Positions 9,455-18,892 of a stretch of 64,000 nt of DNA are shown in pieces. Within the stretch, counting starts at the first letter, position 1. The number at the start of each line of letters is the position of its first letter. Made by a program: the position numbers and the translations under genes. Source of the stretch: Aquibium microcysteis (GTDB lineage: Bacteria > Pseudomonadota > Alphaproteobacteria > Rhizobiales > Rhizobiaceae); the NCBI RefSeq assembly GCF_014495845.1, contig NZ_CP061080.1:5570001-5634000 (forward strand). Direction: 5' to 3'. The notes below the pieces were generated by a model. That model had not been told where the DNA came from and ran no database searches. It saw only the letters and a list, made by a program, of their open reading frames with translations.

Positions 9455-9706
9455 ATGACCGACAAGCCCAACGACGACGTCCGCGCCATGAGCTTCGAGC
9501 AGGCGCTGGAAGCGCTGGAACGCATCGTCGACGACCTCGAGAAGGGCGACGTCCCGCTCGAGAAGTCGATCGCCATCTACGAGCGTGGCGAAGCCCTCAA
9601 GCGCCATTGCGACACCCTGCTGAAATCCGCCGAAGCCAAGGTCGAGAAGATCCGCCTCTCCCGCGACGGCCAGCCGACGGGCGTCGAGCCGCTCGATCCG
9701 GGCTGA
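9455..9706 (+). CDS. xseB: Exodeoxyribonuclease VII small subunit
   Basis: 83-residue XseB, the small helical subunit that partners XseA to degrade single-stranded DNA into oligonucleotides. It contains the diagnostic [27 protein letters not shown] region (about 11-33), [15 protein letters not shown] and a C-terminal AEAKVEKI. Length is typical. It lies 6 nt after the HDAC-like gene. xseA is not in this window. Confidence 0.93.
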   Translation: MTDKPNDDVRAMSFEQALEALERIVDDLEKGDVPLEKSIAIYERGEALKRHCDTLLKSAEAKVEKIRLSRDGQPTGVEPLDPG

Positions 9707-10055
9707 CGGGGCGCAGAACTCCCTTCCTATCCTGCTTCCCCCGTGGGCGCTTGATCGGCCCGAAAGGGGTATCGGGTGAAACACAGGCACGACGTCAGCC
9801 GGGCGCGACGGCGGAGCGCCGGATTTCCCCCCCTTTGAGGCGGGGCCGAAGGATGGGCGAGACCGGTGGCTCGCCCCGTCCGGCAGGACAGAGGGGGGTG
9901 CCGCAGAACTCGGCGCCGGCTTCAGGGTGATGGAGGAGGCGCTTCCTTCAAGATCTCCTCGCCCGCTCGGGCATTGCCTCCCGCAGCGCCCCGCGTTGCG
10001 CCGCACCGCCGCACGGCGTATCTTCGTCGCAACCACTGCCAACGGGAGCCCGGCC
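9707..10055. other. Spacer with a decayed dispersed repeat
   Basis: No gene is supported. The right part (about 9879-9925, CGGCAGGACAGAGGGGGGTG then CAGAACTCGGCG) resembles the right end of the 16.0-16.2 kb inverted repeat, so it is probably a degenerate copy of the same rhizobial intergenic element. The end of the spacer must contain the promoter of the antitoxin gene. Confidence 0.5.
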
Positions 10056-10316
10056 ATGGGCGTCGTGAAACTCACCGATGCGGAGATTGACCTCGCGACC
10101 CTCGTCGAGGCGGTCGCGAACGGCACCGAAACAGAGATCGTCATCGAGCGCGACGGCAAGCCCGCCGCGCGGCTGGTCCCGGTCGAGCCGCCGGCCGAAG
10201 AGCCGCGGAAAATCCGGCTGGGCCTTGCCGCCGGCAAGTATCCGCCGATGAACTTCGAAGCCTTCCAGGCCATGGATGCCGAGATCGGGAAGATGTTCCT
10301 CGGCGAGGAGGAGTGA
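10056..10316 (+). CDS. Phd/YefM-type antitoxin paired with a PIN toxin
   Basis: 86-residue protein with the short Phd-like N-terminal domain (ATLVEAVANGTETEIVIERDGKPAARLVPV) typical of antitoxins partnered with VapC-type PIN proteins. An acidic C-terminus follows. The ATG at 10056 has GGGA upstream; the open frame before it is spacer. Its stop codon overlaps the start of the next gene by 4 nt. Confidence 0.85.
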   Translation: MGVVKLTDAEIDLATLVEAVANGTETEIVIERDGKPAARLVPVEPPAEEPRKIRLGLAAGKYPPMNFEAFQAMDAEIGKMFLGEEE

Positions 10317-10705
10317 GGCTTCTCCTCGATACGCATGTTGCGATCTGGGCGACCAGCACCCCGGAGCGCATCCCGGTCCGTATTCACAGGCTGTTCGGCG
10401 TCGGGGGTGGCACGGTGATGGTTTCGGCGGTCGCCGTATGGGAGATCGCAATCAAACATGGCCGCGGTCGTCGCGACGCGCCGCCGATGACGGCGCCGCA
10501 GGCCATCGCAGAGTTCGATGCCGCCGGCTTCGGCATCCTGAACGTCAACGCCGCCCACGCCGCCTTCGTCGAGCGGCTCCCCGCCCTGCACGGCGACCCG
10601 TTCGACCGGCTCATGCTCGCCCAGGCGATCGTCGAGGAGATGCGGTTCGTCACATACGATCGCCACCTCTCGCGCTATGGTGCGCCCGTCCTGAGTTGGA
10701 CCTGA
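10313..10705 (+). CDS. VapC-like PIN-domain toxin
   Basis: 130-residue PIN-domain ribonuclease. The first acidic residue is in LLLDTHVAIW (Asp6), the central acid in AVWEIAIK and the C-terminal Asp pair in GDPFDRLMLAQA, as in the PIN group whose antitoxins are Phd-like. ATGA overlap with the antitoxin indicates translational coupling. Known relatives cleave tRNA or rRNA; the target here is unknown. It ends 12 nt before the pirin gene. Confidence 0.85.
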   Translation: MRLLLDTHVAIWATSTPERIPVRIHRLFGVGGGTVMVSAVAVWEIAIKHGRGRRDAPPMTAPQAIAEFDAAGFGILNVNAAHAAFVERLPALHGDPFDRLMLAQAIVEEMRFVTYDRHLSRYGAPVLSWT

Positions 10706-10717
10706 GGAGCCCCCCCG

Positions 10718-11635
10718 ATGAGCTTCTTCCCCGGCCACGACCCCGAGCCCGGCGATGCCTTCGCCTGCGATGCCATCGAGCTGATGGTGATCCCCAACGC
10801 CAAGGACATCGGCGGCTTCGAGGTCCGCCGCGCGCTGCCGACGGCGAAGCGCCGGCTCGTCGGGCCCTTCATCTTCTTCGACCGCATGGGCCCGGCCATC
10901 CTGCGCCCCGGCACGGCCATGGACGTGCGCCCGCATCCGCATATCGGGCTCGCCACCGTCACCTATCTCTTCGACGGAAAAATCCGCCATCGCGATTCGC
11001 TCGGCACCGAAATGGTGATCGCGCCGGGCGACGTGAACCTGATGACGGCCGGCCGCGGCATCGTCCATTCCGAGCGCACGCCGGAAGAGCTGCGCGGCGC
11101 GCCGATGTCGATCTCGGGCCTGCAGACCTGGATCGCGCTGCCCGACCACCGGGAGGAGATCGATCCCCTGTTCGAGAACACCGCCGCCGCCGCACTGCCG
11201 CTGTTTGCCGGCGACGGCGCCTCGGGCCGCGTCGTCATCGGCGATTTCGAGGGCGTCCGCTCGCCCGTCCGCACCCAGTCCGACACGCTCTACGTCGACA
11301 TCCGGATCGCGCCCGGCGGCCGCGTCCGCATCCCCGCCGCGGCCGAGGAGCGCGCCGTCTACCTGCTCGACGGCCGCGTTACCATCGCCGGCGACGGCTT
11401 CTCGCCCGACCGCCTGCTCGTCTTCCGCCCCGGCGACGAGATCGTCGTGGCCTCGGAGGAGGGCGCCCATCTGATGCTCTTCGGCGGCGCCTCCATGGGT
11501 TCGCCGCGCTACATCTGGTGGAACTTCGTCTCCTCGTCGAAGGAGCGCATCGAGCAGGCCAAGGAGGAGTGGCGCACCGGCCGCTTCGACATCGTGCCGG
11601 GCGACGCCGCGGAGTTCATCCCCCTGCCCGAGTGA
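10718..11635 (+). CDS. Pirin family protein (bicupin)
   Basis: 305-residue pirin. The N-terminal cupin carries the metal-binding set His73, His75, His117 and Glu119 (in RPHPHIGL and GIVHSER). The C-terminal cupin lacks a full metal set, as usual. Bacterial pirins include quercetinases and redox-sensing regulators; no specific activity can be assigned. A purine-rich stretch lies before the ATG. It follows the PIN toxin closely but is probably unrelated functionally. Confidence 0.88.
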   Translation: MSFFPGHDPEPGDAFACDAIELMVIPNAKDIGGFEVRRALPTAKRRLVGPFIFFDRMGPAILRPGTAMDVRPHPHIGLATVTYLFDGKIRHRDSLGTEMVIAPGDVNLMTAGRGIVHSERTPEELRGAPMSISGLQTWIALPDHREEIDPLFENTAAAALPLFAGDGASGRVVIGDFEGVRSPVRTQSDTLYVDIRIAPGGRVRIPAAAEERAVYLLDGRVTIAGDGFSPDRLLVFRPGDEIVVASEEGAHLMLFGGASMGSPRYIWWNFVSSSKERIEQAKEEWRTGRFDIVPGDAAEFIPLPE

Positions 11636-11768
11636 CGCACTGGTCGGCCGGGCGGGTACGGCGATGTGTTTTTCGCCGGCTTCTCCTGCCACCCTTGGCC
11701 ATCTCGCGCGTTTACTTTCATCGGCCCAGCGCCTATCTCCCGATGATCGGCCAATGCGAAACAGTTGA

Positions 11769-13688
11769 ATGACCGTCAAATCGCCGCCCGCGACCCCGCT
11801 TCTCGACCGCGTCACCATCCCCGCCGACCTGAAGAAGCTGTCCGAAGCAGAGCTTCCGCAGCTCGCCGCCGAGCTGCGCGCGGAGATGATCGACGCCGTC
11901 TCGCAGACCGGCGGCCATCTCGGCGCCGGTCTCGGCGTGGTCGAGCTGACCGTGGCGCTGCACTACGTCTTCGACACGCCGGCCGACCGGCTGATCTGGG
12001 ACGTCGGCCACCAGGCCTATCCGCACAAGATCCTCACCGGCCGGCGCGACCGCATCCGCACCCTGCGCCAGGAAGGCGGCCTGTCGGGCTTCACCAAGCG
12101 CGACGAGAGCCCCTACGATCCCTTCGGCGCGGCGCATTCCTCCACTTCGATCTCGGCCGGCCTCGGCATGGCCGTCGGCCGCGACCTCAAGGGCGCGAAG
12201 AACAACGTCATCGCCGTCATCGGCGACGGCGCCATGTCGGCCGGCATGGCCTACGAGGCGTTGAACAATGCCGGCGCGCTCGATGCCCGGCTGATCGTCA
12301 TCCTCAACGACAACGACATGTCGATCGCCCCGCCGTCGGGCGCCATGAGCGCCTATCTGGCGCGCCTCGCCTCGGGCCGCACCTACCAGGGCTTCCGCGA
12401 TTTCGGCAAGAAGCTCACTTCCTATCTCGGCAAGACGGTCGACCGCGCCATCACCCGCGCCGTCGAGCATGCGCGCGGCTACGTCACCGGCGGCACGCTG
12501 TTCGAGGAACTGGGCTTCTTCCACATCGGCCCGATCGACGGCCACAATCTCGAGCACCTGATCCCGGTGCTGAAGAACGTCCGCGACAACGGCGCCGGCC
12601 CGATCCTCATCCACGTCGTCACCCAGAAGGGCAAGGGCTACGCGCCCGCCGAGGCGGCGTCCGACAAGTATCACGGCGTCAACAAGTTCGACGTCATCAC
12701 CGGCGCCCAGGCCAAGGCGCCGGCCAATGCGCCCGCCTACACCAGGGTCTTCGCCGAGACCCTCGTCCAGGAAGCGCGGGACGACGACCGCATCGTCGCC
12801 ATCACCGCGGCCATGCCCTCCGGCACCGGGCTCGATCTCTTCGGCGAGGCATTCCCGTCGCGCACCTTCGACGTCGGCATCGCCGAGCAGCACGCCGTCA
12901 CCTTCGCCGCCGGCCTCGCCACCGAGGGCTTTCGGCCCTTCTGCGCCATCTATTCCACCTTCCTGCAGCGCGCCTACGACCAGGTGGTCCACGACGTGGC
13001 CCTGCAGGGCCTGCCCGTCCGCTTCGCGATCGACCGTGCCGGCTATGTCGGCGCAGACGGCGCCACCCATTGCGGCGCCTTCGACGTCGGCTATCTCGCC
13101 ATGCTGCCGGGCTTCACCGTCATGGCCGCCGCCGACGAGGCGGAGCTGCGCCACATGATCCGCACCGCCGTCGAGCATGACGGCGGCCCGATCGCCTTCC
13201 GCTACCCGCGCGGCAACGGCGTCGGCGTCGACATGCCCGAGCGCGGCGTGGCGCTGCCCATCGGCAAGGGCCGCGTGCTGCGCGAAGGCACCAAGGTCGC
13301 GCTGCTCTCCTTTGGCACGCGGCTCGCCGACTGCCTCGCCGCGGCCGAGGAACTCGACGCCGCCGGCCTCTCCACCACGGTCGCCGACGCGCGCTTCGCC
13401 AAGCCGCTCGACGGCGACCTCGTCGCCCGCCTGGCGCGCGAGCACGAGGTATTGGTCACCGTCGAGGAAGGCTCGATCGGCGGCTTCGGTACGCAGGTCC
13501 TGCATTTCCTCGCCGGCGCCGGCCTGCTCGAATCGGGCGCCCGAATCCGCCCGCTGGTCTTCCCCGACGTCTTCACCGACCACGCCAAGCCCGAAAGGAT
13601 GATCGAGATCGCCGGCCTCGACACCGCCGGCATCGTCCGCACCGTCTTCGCGGCGCTCGGCACGGGCGCACGGGCGGCGCGGGCCTGA
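11769..13688 (+). CDS. dxs: 1-deoxy-D-xylulose-5-phosphate synthase
   Basis: 639-residue thiamine-diphosphate enzyme that condenses pyruvate and glyceraldehyde-3-phosphate, the entry step of the MEP isoprenoid pathway (IspH, a later step, is encoded at 32.2 kb). The N-terminal TPP domain includes [18 protein letters not shown] and [18 protein letters not shown]. The pyrimidine domain has [13 protein letters not shown] with the catalytic Glu, and the transketolase C-domain has [11 protein letters not shown]. Full length. The 11636-11768 gap holds no gene. Confidence 0.97.
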   Translation: MTVKSPPATPLLDRVTIPADLKKLSEAELPQLAAELRAEMIDAVSQTGGHLGAGLGVVELTVALHYVFDTPADRLIWDVGHQAYPHKILTGRRDRIRTLRQEGGLSGFTKRDESPYDPFGAAHSSTSISAGLGMAVGRDLKGAKNNVIAVIGDGAMSAGMAYEALNNAGALDARLIVILNDNDMSIAPPSGAMSAYLARLASGRTYQGFRDFGKKLTSYLGKTVDRAITRAVEHARGYVTGGTLFEELGFFHIGPIDGHNLEHLIPVLKNVRDNGAGPILIHVVTQKGKGYAPAEAASDKYHGVNKFDVITGAQAKAPANAPAYTRVFAETLVQEARDDDRIVAITAAMPSGTGLDLFGEAFPSRTFDVGIAEQHAVTFAAGLATEGFRPFCAIYSTFLQRAYDQVVHDVALQGLPVRFAIDRAGYVGADGATHCGAFDVGYLAMLPGFTVMAAADEAELRHMIRTAVEHDGGPIAFRYPRGNGVGVDMPERGVALPIGKGRVLREGTKVALLSFGTRLADCLAAAEELDAAGLSTTVADARFAKPLDGDLVARLAREHEVLVTVEEGSIGGFGTQVLHFLAGAGLLESGARIRPLVFPDVFTDHAKPERMIEIAGLDTAGIVRTVFAALGTGARAARA

Positions 13689-13797
13689 AGCAGGTCTTCC
13701 GGAAGCAGGCACCGGTTCCGGGCCAAAGACAGGCGCGAAAGCAGGAGACCTGAATCGCGCGGAGCGCGTCCGAACGATCGCGACGCGCCTTCAGCCG

Positions 13798-14691
13798 TCA
13801 CCGCCCGCGCGGCATCGCCCCGAACGAATCCACCAGCGAATCGAACACCGCCCGCACGCGCGGCACCTTCGCCAGGTTCTCGTGCGTCACGATCCACGTC
13901 TCCAGCACGGCGACGTCGATCTCCGGCAGGAGACGGACGAGCCGCGGGTCGGCGTCGCCCACCGGAACCTGCGCCACCGCGATGCCGACGCCGGCCCGCG
14001 CGGCGGCGAGCTGCGCCGGATGGCTGTCGGTGCGCAGCACGAGGCGCTCGCGCAGGAAGCCGCCGCCGATCTGCGCGGCGAAGGCGAGGTCGATGCGGTT
14101 GCGGTCCGGCCCGATCACGTCATGGTCGGCCAGCGCCGCGAGACTGTCCGGCGCGCCGCGCCGCGCCACGTAGCTGCGCGCGGCGAACAGCCCGAGCGGG
14201 ATCGCCGCCACCTTGCGCGCCACCAGCGCCGCCTGCTTCGGCGTCACCGTCCGCACCGCCACGTCCACCTCCTGCGCCAGCAGGTCGGCGGGCGCGTTGC
14301 TCAGCGACAGCTCGATCCGCACGCCCGGATGCGCCGCGCGCAGCCGCGCCAGCATGGCCGGCATCACCTCGATCCCCATGAACTCGGGCACGCTCACCCG
14401 CACCGTTCCCGCCACCGCGTCGCCGGCCGACGAAGCCTGCCGCACGAACAGGTCCGAGGCCATCGCCATGGCGCGGGCTGCGCCGCGCAGCGCCTCGGCG
14501 GTCTCGGTCGGCGCGAGCCCGTTCACCGACCGCGTGAACAGCACCGTCCCCAGCGCGCTCTCCAGCGCCTCGATCCGGCTGCGCACGGTGGGATGCGACA
14601 GGCCGAGCCGCCGCGCGGCGGCCGACAGGCTGCCCTCTTCGAGCACGGCCAGAAAAATGCGCTGATCGTCCCATGCGACGGCGGAGTTCAT
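13798..14691 (-). CDS. LysR-family transcriptional regulator
   Basis: 297-residue LysR regulator with an N-terminal winged HTH (about 9-66: FLAVLEEGSLSAAARRLGLS, HPTVRSRIEALE) and a C-terminal periplasmic-binding-like effector domain (about 90-290). It is divergent from the adjacent NAD-dependent epimerase gene with about 97 nt between start codons, so it probably controls that gene and itself. Inducer unknown. It sits between dxs and tlyA, which are usually close together in Rhizobiales, suggesting an insertion. Confidence 0.9.
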   Translation of the reverse strand: MNSAVAWDDQRIFLAVLEEGSLSAAARRLGLSHPTVRSRIEALESALGTVLFTRSVNGLAPTETAEALRGAARAMAMASDLFVRQASSAGDAVAGTVRVSVPEFMGIEVMPAMLARLRAAHPGVRIELSLSNAPADLLAQEVDVAVRTVTPKQAALVARKVAAIPLGLFAARSYVARRGAPDSLAALADHDVIGPDRNRIDLAFAAQIGGGFLRERLVLRTDSHPAQLAAARAGVGIAVAQVPVGDADPRLVRLLPEIDVAVLETWIVTHENLAKVPRVRAVFDSLVDSFGAMPRGR

Positions 14692-14788
14692 AAAAACATG
14701 ACTACCAGCTGTCGGATTGTTTGCAATTCCTTTTCAGCCTCGCACGCGCCACCTTCTGCGCATCGAAACGGCCGGACAGGAGAGCTGG

Positions 14789-15775
14789 ATGGAACGGAAC
14801 AGGACGGCGCTGGTGCTCGGCGCGACGGGCGGCATCGGCGGCGGCATCGCGGCCGCGCTGCTGCGCCATGGCTGGCGGGTGCGCGGCATGGTCCGCGACG
14901 CGGCCAAACTCACGCCCGCGAGCCAAGCCGGCATCGAATGGATCACCGGCGACGCCATGCGGCGCGACGACGTCGTCCGGGCCGCGCAGGGCGCCTCGGT
15001 CATCGTGCATGCGGTCAACCCGCCGGGCTACCGCAACTGGGACACGCTCGTCCTGCCGATGATCGACAACACCATCGCCGCGGCGCGCGCCGTCGGCGCG
15101 CGCATCGTGCTGCCCGGCACCATCTACAATTTCGACCCTGCGGCGACGCCCGTCATCGGCACCGACAGCGCCCAGCGGCCGAAGAGCCGCAAGGGCCTGA
15201 TCCGCGTCGCGGTGGAGGAGCGCCTGCGGCAGGCCGCGCCCGAGGTCCCCGCGCTCATCCTGCGCGCCGGCGACTATTTCGGCCCGGGCGCCCGTTCCAG
15301 CTGGTTCGCGCAGGTCATGGTCGCGCCGGGCAGGCCTTTGCGCCGCATCGTCGATCCCGCGCGCAGCCCGGGCCACAGCTGGGCCTATCTCCCCGACCTC
15401 GCCGAAACCTTCGCGCGCCTGCTCGACGCGCCGGAGCGCCTGCGTCCCTTCGAGATGCTGCAGTTCGAGGGCGTCTGCGACCATGACGGCCGGCAGATGG
15501 TGGAGGCGATCCGCCGGGCCACCGGCCGCCGGCTGCGCGTCTTCGCCTTCCCGTGGTGGCTGATCCGGGCCGCCGGCCTCTTCGGCGGCTTCCCGCGCGA
15601 GGCGGCCGAAATCGCCCCCTACTGGCGCCACCCGGTCCGGCTCGACAATGCCCGTCTCGTCGACCTGCTGGGTGAGGAGCCGCGGACGCCGCTCGATATC
15701 GCCGTCACCGAGACGCTCGCGTCGCTCGGCTGCCTGGATCGGCCGGCCCGCCTGCTCGACCCGCAGGTCGCCTGA
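14789..15775 (+). CDS. NAD(P)-dependent epimerase/dehydratase-like protein
   Basis: 328-residue atypical short-chain dehydrogenase. The N-terminal Rossmann motif GATGGIGGGIAAAL (about 9-22) binds NAD(P). The region resembles NAD-dependent epimerases (VIHAVNPPGY, then LPGTIYNFDP), but no clear YxxxK catalytic pair was identified, so it may be an NmrA/atypical-SDR type sensor or reductase. The ATG at 14789 has GGAGAG upstream; the frame upstream of it is the LysR intergenic region. Divergent from the LysR gene. Confidence 0.8.
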   Translation: MERNRTALVLGATGGIGGGIAAALLRHGWRVRGMVRDAAKLTPASQAGIEWITGDAMRRDDVVRAAQGASVIVHAVNPPGYRNWDTLVLPMIDNTIAAARAVGARIVLPGTIYNFDPAATPVIGTDSAQRPKSRKGLIRVAVEERLRQAAPEVPALILRAGDYFGPGARSSWFAQVMVAPGRPLRRIVDPARSPGHSWAYLPDLAETFARLLDAPERLRPFEMLQFEGVCDHDGRQMVEAIRRATGRRLRVFAFPWWLIRAAGLFGGFPREAAEIAPYWRHPVRLDNARLVDLLGEEPRTPLDIAVTETLASLGCLDRPARLLDPQVA

Positions 15776-15828
15776 ACCCGCTCGCGGAAGCCGATGCCTT
15801 CCGCGAGCTGCCGCTGCCTTCGCCGCCG

Positions 15829-15915
15829 TCAGAAGATCAGCATCAGGATACCGATGACGACCAGCAGGCCGATGAGGAAGATGATTCCGATCGTGCCGCC
15901 GATGAACTTGAGCAT
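15829..15915 (-). CDS. 28-residue single-span membrane peptide (putative)
   Basis: The 3' end of a longer minus-strand frame encodes a 28-residue peptide beginning MLKFIGG and consisting almost wholly of one hydrophobic helix rich in Ile/Leu/Gly. The rest of the longer frame is Arg-rich repeat sequence and is not credible. The ribosome binding site is weak (CGAGA). It could be a real small membrane protein or chance; conservation would decide. Confidence 0.45.
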   Translation of the reverse strand: MLKFIGGTIGIIFLIGLLVVIGILMLIF

Positions 15916-16040
15916 GTCGCGTCTCGCCGATTGTTGCTGTCGGTGCCGAACGCGCGGAAGGCCGGATGGTTTCGCGAAGCGCCGTCGCTGGCTGCGGCGA
16001 GGGAGCACGCCGGCATCGAGTTTTCCAACGTCGCGCTCCT

Positions 16041-16199
16041 TCGCGCCCCCCTCTGCCTGCCGGCATCTCCCCCACACGGGGGGAGATCGGCGGTTCGGGC
16101 GGCGGCGCTCCTTCGACGCCGATGACAACCGGCGGATCCGGTGACGCGCCTGATCTCCCCCCGTGTGGGGGAGATGCCGGCAGGCAGAGGGGGGCGCGA
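16041..16199. repeat. 48-bp perfect inverted repeat (MITE/REP-like)
   Basis: Arms 16041-16088 and 16152-16199 are perfect reverse complements over 48 nt with a 63-nt spacer. Each arm contains a shorter palindrome (ATCTCCCCC...GGGGGAGAT). The arms resemble a decayed sequence near 9880. No ORF lies inside, so if mobile it is non-autonomous. The whole 15916-16434 spacer contains no supported gene. Confidence 0.85.
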
Positions 16200-16434
16200 C
16201 AGAGCTCGGCGTCCCCTCGCATCCCGCGCGGCGCGCTGCTCGGACAGCACGGCGGCGTCAATTGCAGTATCACCGGTCGCGCTAGCGCGACCGCGCGCCC
16301 GGCGCGCCCGCCGCCCCGGCCATCCCCCTGTAACCTCCGGTTTACGCTCCTGCTTTGCCTCCCGCTTACCCTGTCTCTTGGCCCGATCTTAGGATCGCTG
16401 CGCTACACCGGTCGCGGGACTGGGAGCACGCATC

Positions 16435-16818
16435 ATGAAGACGTTTCTCGCGGCCGCGGCGCTCGTCGCCGGGCTGAACGGCATCGCTTTGGCCGACGTC
16501 CGGGCCGAACCCGGCGGCGCGGGGAGGGGACCTGCGACACGCTCTCCGGGCGGTCCGACCGGGCGGATCGACGTCGTGGTCCCGCAGGTCGACCGCTCGA
16601 TCGACCGGGCGGCGGCGCGCATCCTCGCCGGGCGGATCGGCAACCTTCGCGGCGGCTTCGCCCCCGGCGTCGAACCGTCCTTCGTGCGCTCGGTCAGCGC
16701 CGAGACCACCGCCAGCACCACGCGCGCGGCACCGGCGCCCTCCCGGCACGGCGTCTGGATCGACGGTCTCGCGCGGGCGAGCGACCCGCTCGCCGGGCGC
16801 CTGCTGGCCGATCTCTGA
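16435..16818 (+). CDS. Secreted hypothetical protein
   Basis: 127-residue protein with a signal peptide (MKTFLAAAALVAGLNGIALA, cleavage about residue 20). The Gly/Pro/Arg-rich mature part contains IDVVVPQVDRSIDRAAARI, which suggests a short helix. No recognised domain. A GGGAG element precedes the start codon. It lies upstream of tlyA on the same strand with a 47-nt gap. Function unknown. Confidence 0.6.
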   Translation: MKTFLAAAALVAGLNGIALADVRAEPGGAGRGPATRSPGGPTGRIDVVVPQVDRSIDRAAARILAGRIGNLRGGFAPGVEPSFVRSVSAETTASTTRAAPAPSRHGVWIDGLARASDPLAGRLLADL

Positions 16819-16865
16819 GCCATCGCGGCTTGCGCTCGCGCCCCGCATTCGCCAATGAGGGGCGG

Positions 16866-17630
16866 ATGCGGCCCGACCATCCCAGTTCCGGAACGATGCG
16901 CCTCGACGAGGCGCTGGTGGCGCGCGGCCTGTTTTCCTCGCGCTCGCGGGCCCGCGACGCCATCCTGCGCGGCACGGTCACCGTCGACGGCCGCGGCGAG
17001 ACGAAGCCCGCTCTGGCGGTTCCGGCGACGGCGGCCATCGCGGTCGCCGATCCGGCGCAGCGCTACGTCTCGCGCGCGGCGCTGAAGCTCGTCGCCGCGC
17101 TCGACGGCTTCGGCCTCGACCCCGCCGGCTGCACGGCGCTCGACGTCGGCGCCTCCACCGGCGGCTTCACCCAGGTGCTGCTCGAACGCGGGGCAGGGCA
17201 TGTCGTCGCCCTCGACGTCGGCCACGGCCAGCTGCACGAGAGCCTGCGCGCCGACCCGCGCGTCACCGTGCGCGAGGGCCTCAACGCCCGCGACCTGACC
17301 GTCTCCGATCTTGCCGGCCACCGCCCCGACATGCTCGTCTCCGACGTCTCCTTCATCTCGCTGAAGCTCGCCCTGCCGCCGGCGCTGGACCTCGCCGCCC
17401 CCGGCGCGCCCGGCGTCTTCCTGGTCAAGCCGCAGTTCGAGGCCGGCCGCGCGGCGATCGGCAAGGGCGGCCTCCTGCGCGATCCCGCCGACGGTCCCCG
17501 CGTCGCGGACGACCTCGCCGGCTGGCTCGGCCGGCAGCCGGGCTGGCGCACGCTCGGCCTCCTGCCGTCGCCCATTGCCGGCGGCGACGGCAACCGCGAG
17601 TTCCTGCTGGCCGGAGTGAAGGACGCATGA
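16866..17630 (+). CDS. tlyA: TlyA-family rRNA 2'-O-methyltransferase
   Basis: 254 residues. The N-terminal S4 RNA-binding domain (about 11-70, MRLDEALVARGLFSSRSRA) is followed by an FtsJ-like methyltransferase with the SAM loop DVGASTGGFTQVLL (about 92-105) and KPQFE. Family members methylate rRNA riboses and are sometimes annotated hemolysin A. The ATG at 16866 has GAGGGG upstream; a second in-frame ATG ten codons later (MRLDEAL) is an alternative. It overlaps the next gene by 4 nt (ATGA). Confidence 0.92.
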   Translation: MRPDHPSSGTMRLDEALVARGLFSSRSRARDAILRGTVTVDGRGETKPALAVPATAAIAVADPAQRYVSRAALKLVAALDGFGLDPAGCTALDVGASTGGFTQVLLERGAGHVVALDVGHGQLHESLRADPRVTVREGLNARDLTVSDLAGHRPDMLVSDVSFISLKLALPPALDLAAPGAPGVFLVKPQFEAGRAAIGKGGLLRDPADGPRVADDLAGWLGRQPGWRTLGLLPSPIAGGDGNREFLLAGVKDA

Positions 17631-18877
17631 GCGCCGAATCGACCCGCCTCCTCATCGAGCGCCTCGGCGCCCAGGGCGACGGCATCGCCCGCACCGCGCG
17701 CGGCCATGCCTACGTCCCCTTCGCGCTGCCGGGCGAGACGGTCACCGCCGCCGTCGTCGGCGAGCGCGGCACCCTGATGGCGCTGATCGAGCGCGCGCCC
17801 GAGCGCGTCGAGCCGCCCTGCCGGCATTTCGGCACCTGCGGCGGCTGCGTCCTGCAGCACCTCGAGCCCTCCGCCTATCACGCCTGGAAGCACGACAAGC
17901 TGGTGCAGGCGCTGGCCGGGCGCGGCCTCGACGTCGCGGTCGATCCGCTGGTCGCCTGCGCGCCGGAGAGCCGCCGCCGCGCCGCCTTCACCGCAAGGCG
18001 CACGGACCGCGGCATCGAGCTCGGCTACAACGAGGCCCAGTCGAACCGGCTCGTCGACATCGAGGAATGCCCGATCCTGGTGCCCGAGATCGTCGCCGCG
18101 CTGCCGGCGCTGCGCGATCTCGCCGGCATCGTCGCCGCCACCGGCCAGCCCTTCCGCCTCCTGGTCACCGCCACCAATCACGGTCTCGACGTCGCCGCCT
18201 TCGAATCCGGTGCGCTGTCCGACCATGCCCGCCACGCCGCCGGCCGCTATGTGCTCAAGGCCGGCTTCGCCCGGCTCTCGGTCGACGGCGAGATCGTCAT
18301 CGAGCCGAGGAAGCCCATGGTCATGGCCGGCGGCGTCGCGCTCGAGCCGCAGCCGGGCGGCTTCCTCCAGGCGGTCGCCTCGGCGGAGGACGCCATGGCC
18401 GCGCTCGCCGTCGGCCATCTCGGCAAGTCGAAGAAGGTCGCCGACCTGTTCTCCGGCGCCGGCGCCTTCGCGCTCCGCCTCGCCCGCCACGCCGAGGTGC
18501 ATGCGGTCGAGGCGGAGGCCGCGGCGCTGGGCGCGCTCGACCGCGCCTTCCGCTTCGCCGCCGGCCTGAAGCGCGTGACGCTCGAACGGCGCGACCTCTT
18601 CCGCCGGCCGCTGACCTTCAAGGAGCTCAACGCCTTCGGCGGCGTGATCTTCGATCCGCCCCGCGCCGGCGCCGAGGATCAGGCGCGGCAGATCGCCCGC
18701 AGCGACGTGCCGAAGGTCGTGGCCGTCTCCTGCAATCCCGTCACCTTCGCCCGCGACGTCGCGATTCTCGTGGAAGGCGGCTACGCGCTGACGCGCGTGG
18801 TGCCGGTCGACCAGTTCCTCTGGTCGCCGCATGTCGAGGCCGTGGCCCTGCTGGACAAGCCGAAGAAGCGGCGCTGA
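17627..18877 (+). CDS. rlmD: 23S rRNA (uracil-C5)-methyltransferase, RlmD/RumA-like
   Basis: 416-residue TrmA/RumA-family SAM enzyme that makes 5-methyluridine in rRNA. An N-terminal TRAM-like region is followed by the [4Fe-4S] cysteines (CRHFGTCGGC near 65-74, plus Cys in EECPIL). The methyltransferase domain contains SGAGAFALRLA, FDPPRAG and the catalytic cysteine in VSCNP. Translationally coupled to tlyA. The exact uridine position is inferred from family resemblance. Confidence 0.9.
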   Translation: MSAESTRLLIERLGAQGDGIARTARGHAYVPFALPGETVTAAVVGERGTLMALIERAPERVEPPCRHFGTCGGCVLQHLEPSAYHAWKHDKLVQALAGRGLDVAVDPLVACAPESRRRAAFTARRTDRGIELGYNEAQSNRLVDIEECPILVPEIVAALPALRDLAGIVAATGQPFRLLVTATNHGLDVAAFESGALSDHARHAAGRYVLKAGFARLSVDGEIVIEPRKPMVMAGGVALEPQPGGFLQAVASAEDAMAALAVGHLGKSKKVADLFSGAGAFALRLARHAEVHAVEAEAAALGALDRAFRFAAGLKRVTLERRDLFRRPLTFKELNAFGGVIFDPPRAGAEDQARQIARSDVPKVVAVSCNPVTFARDVAILVEGGYALTRVVPVDQFLWSPHVEAVALLDKPKKRR

Positions 18878-18892
18878 CCGCCGCCGGCCGGG

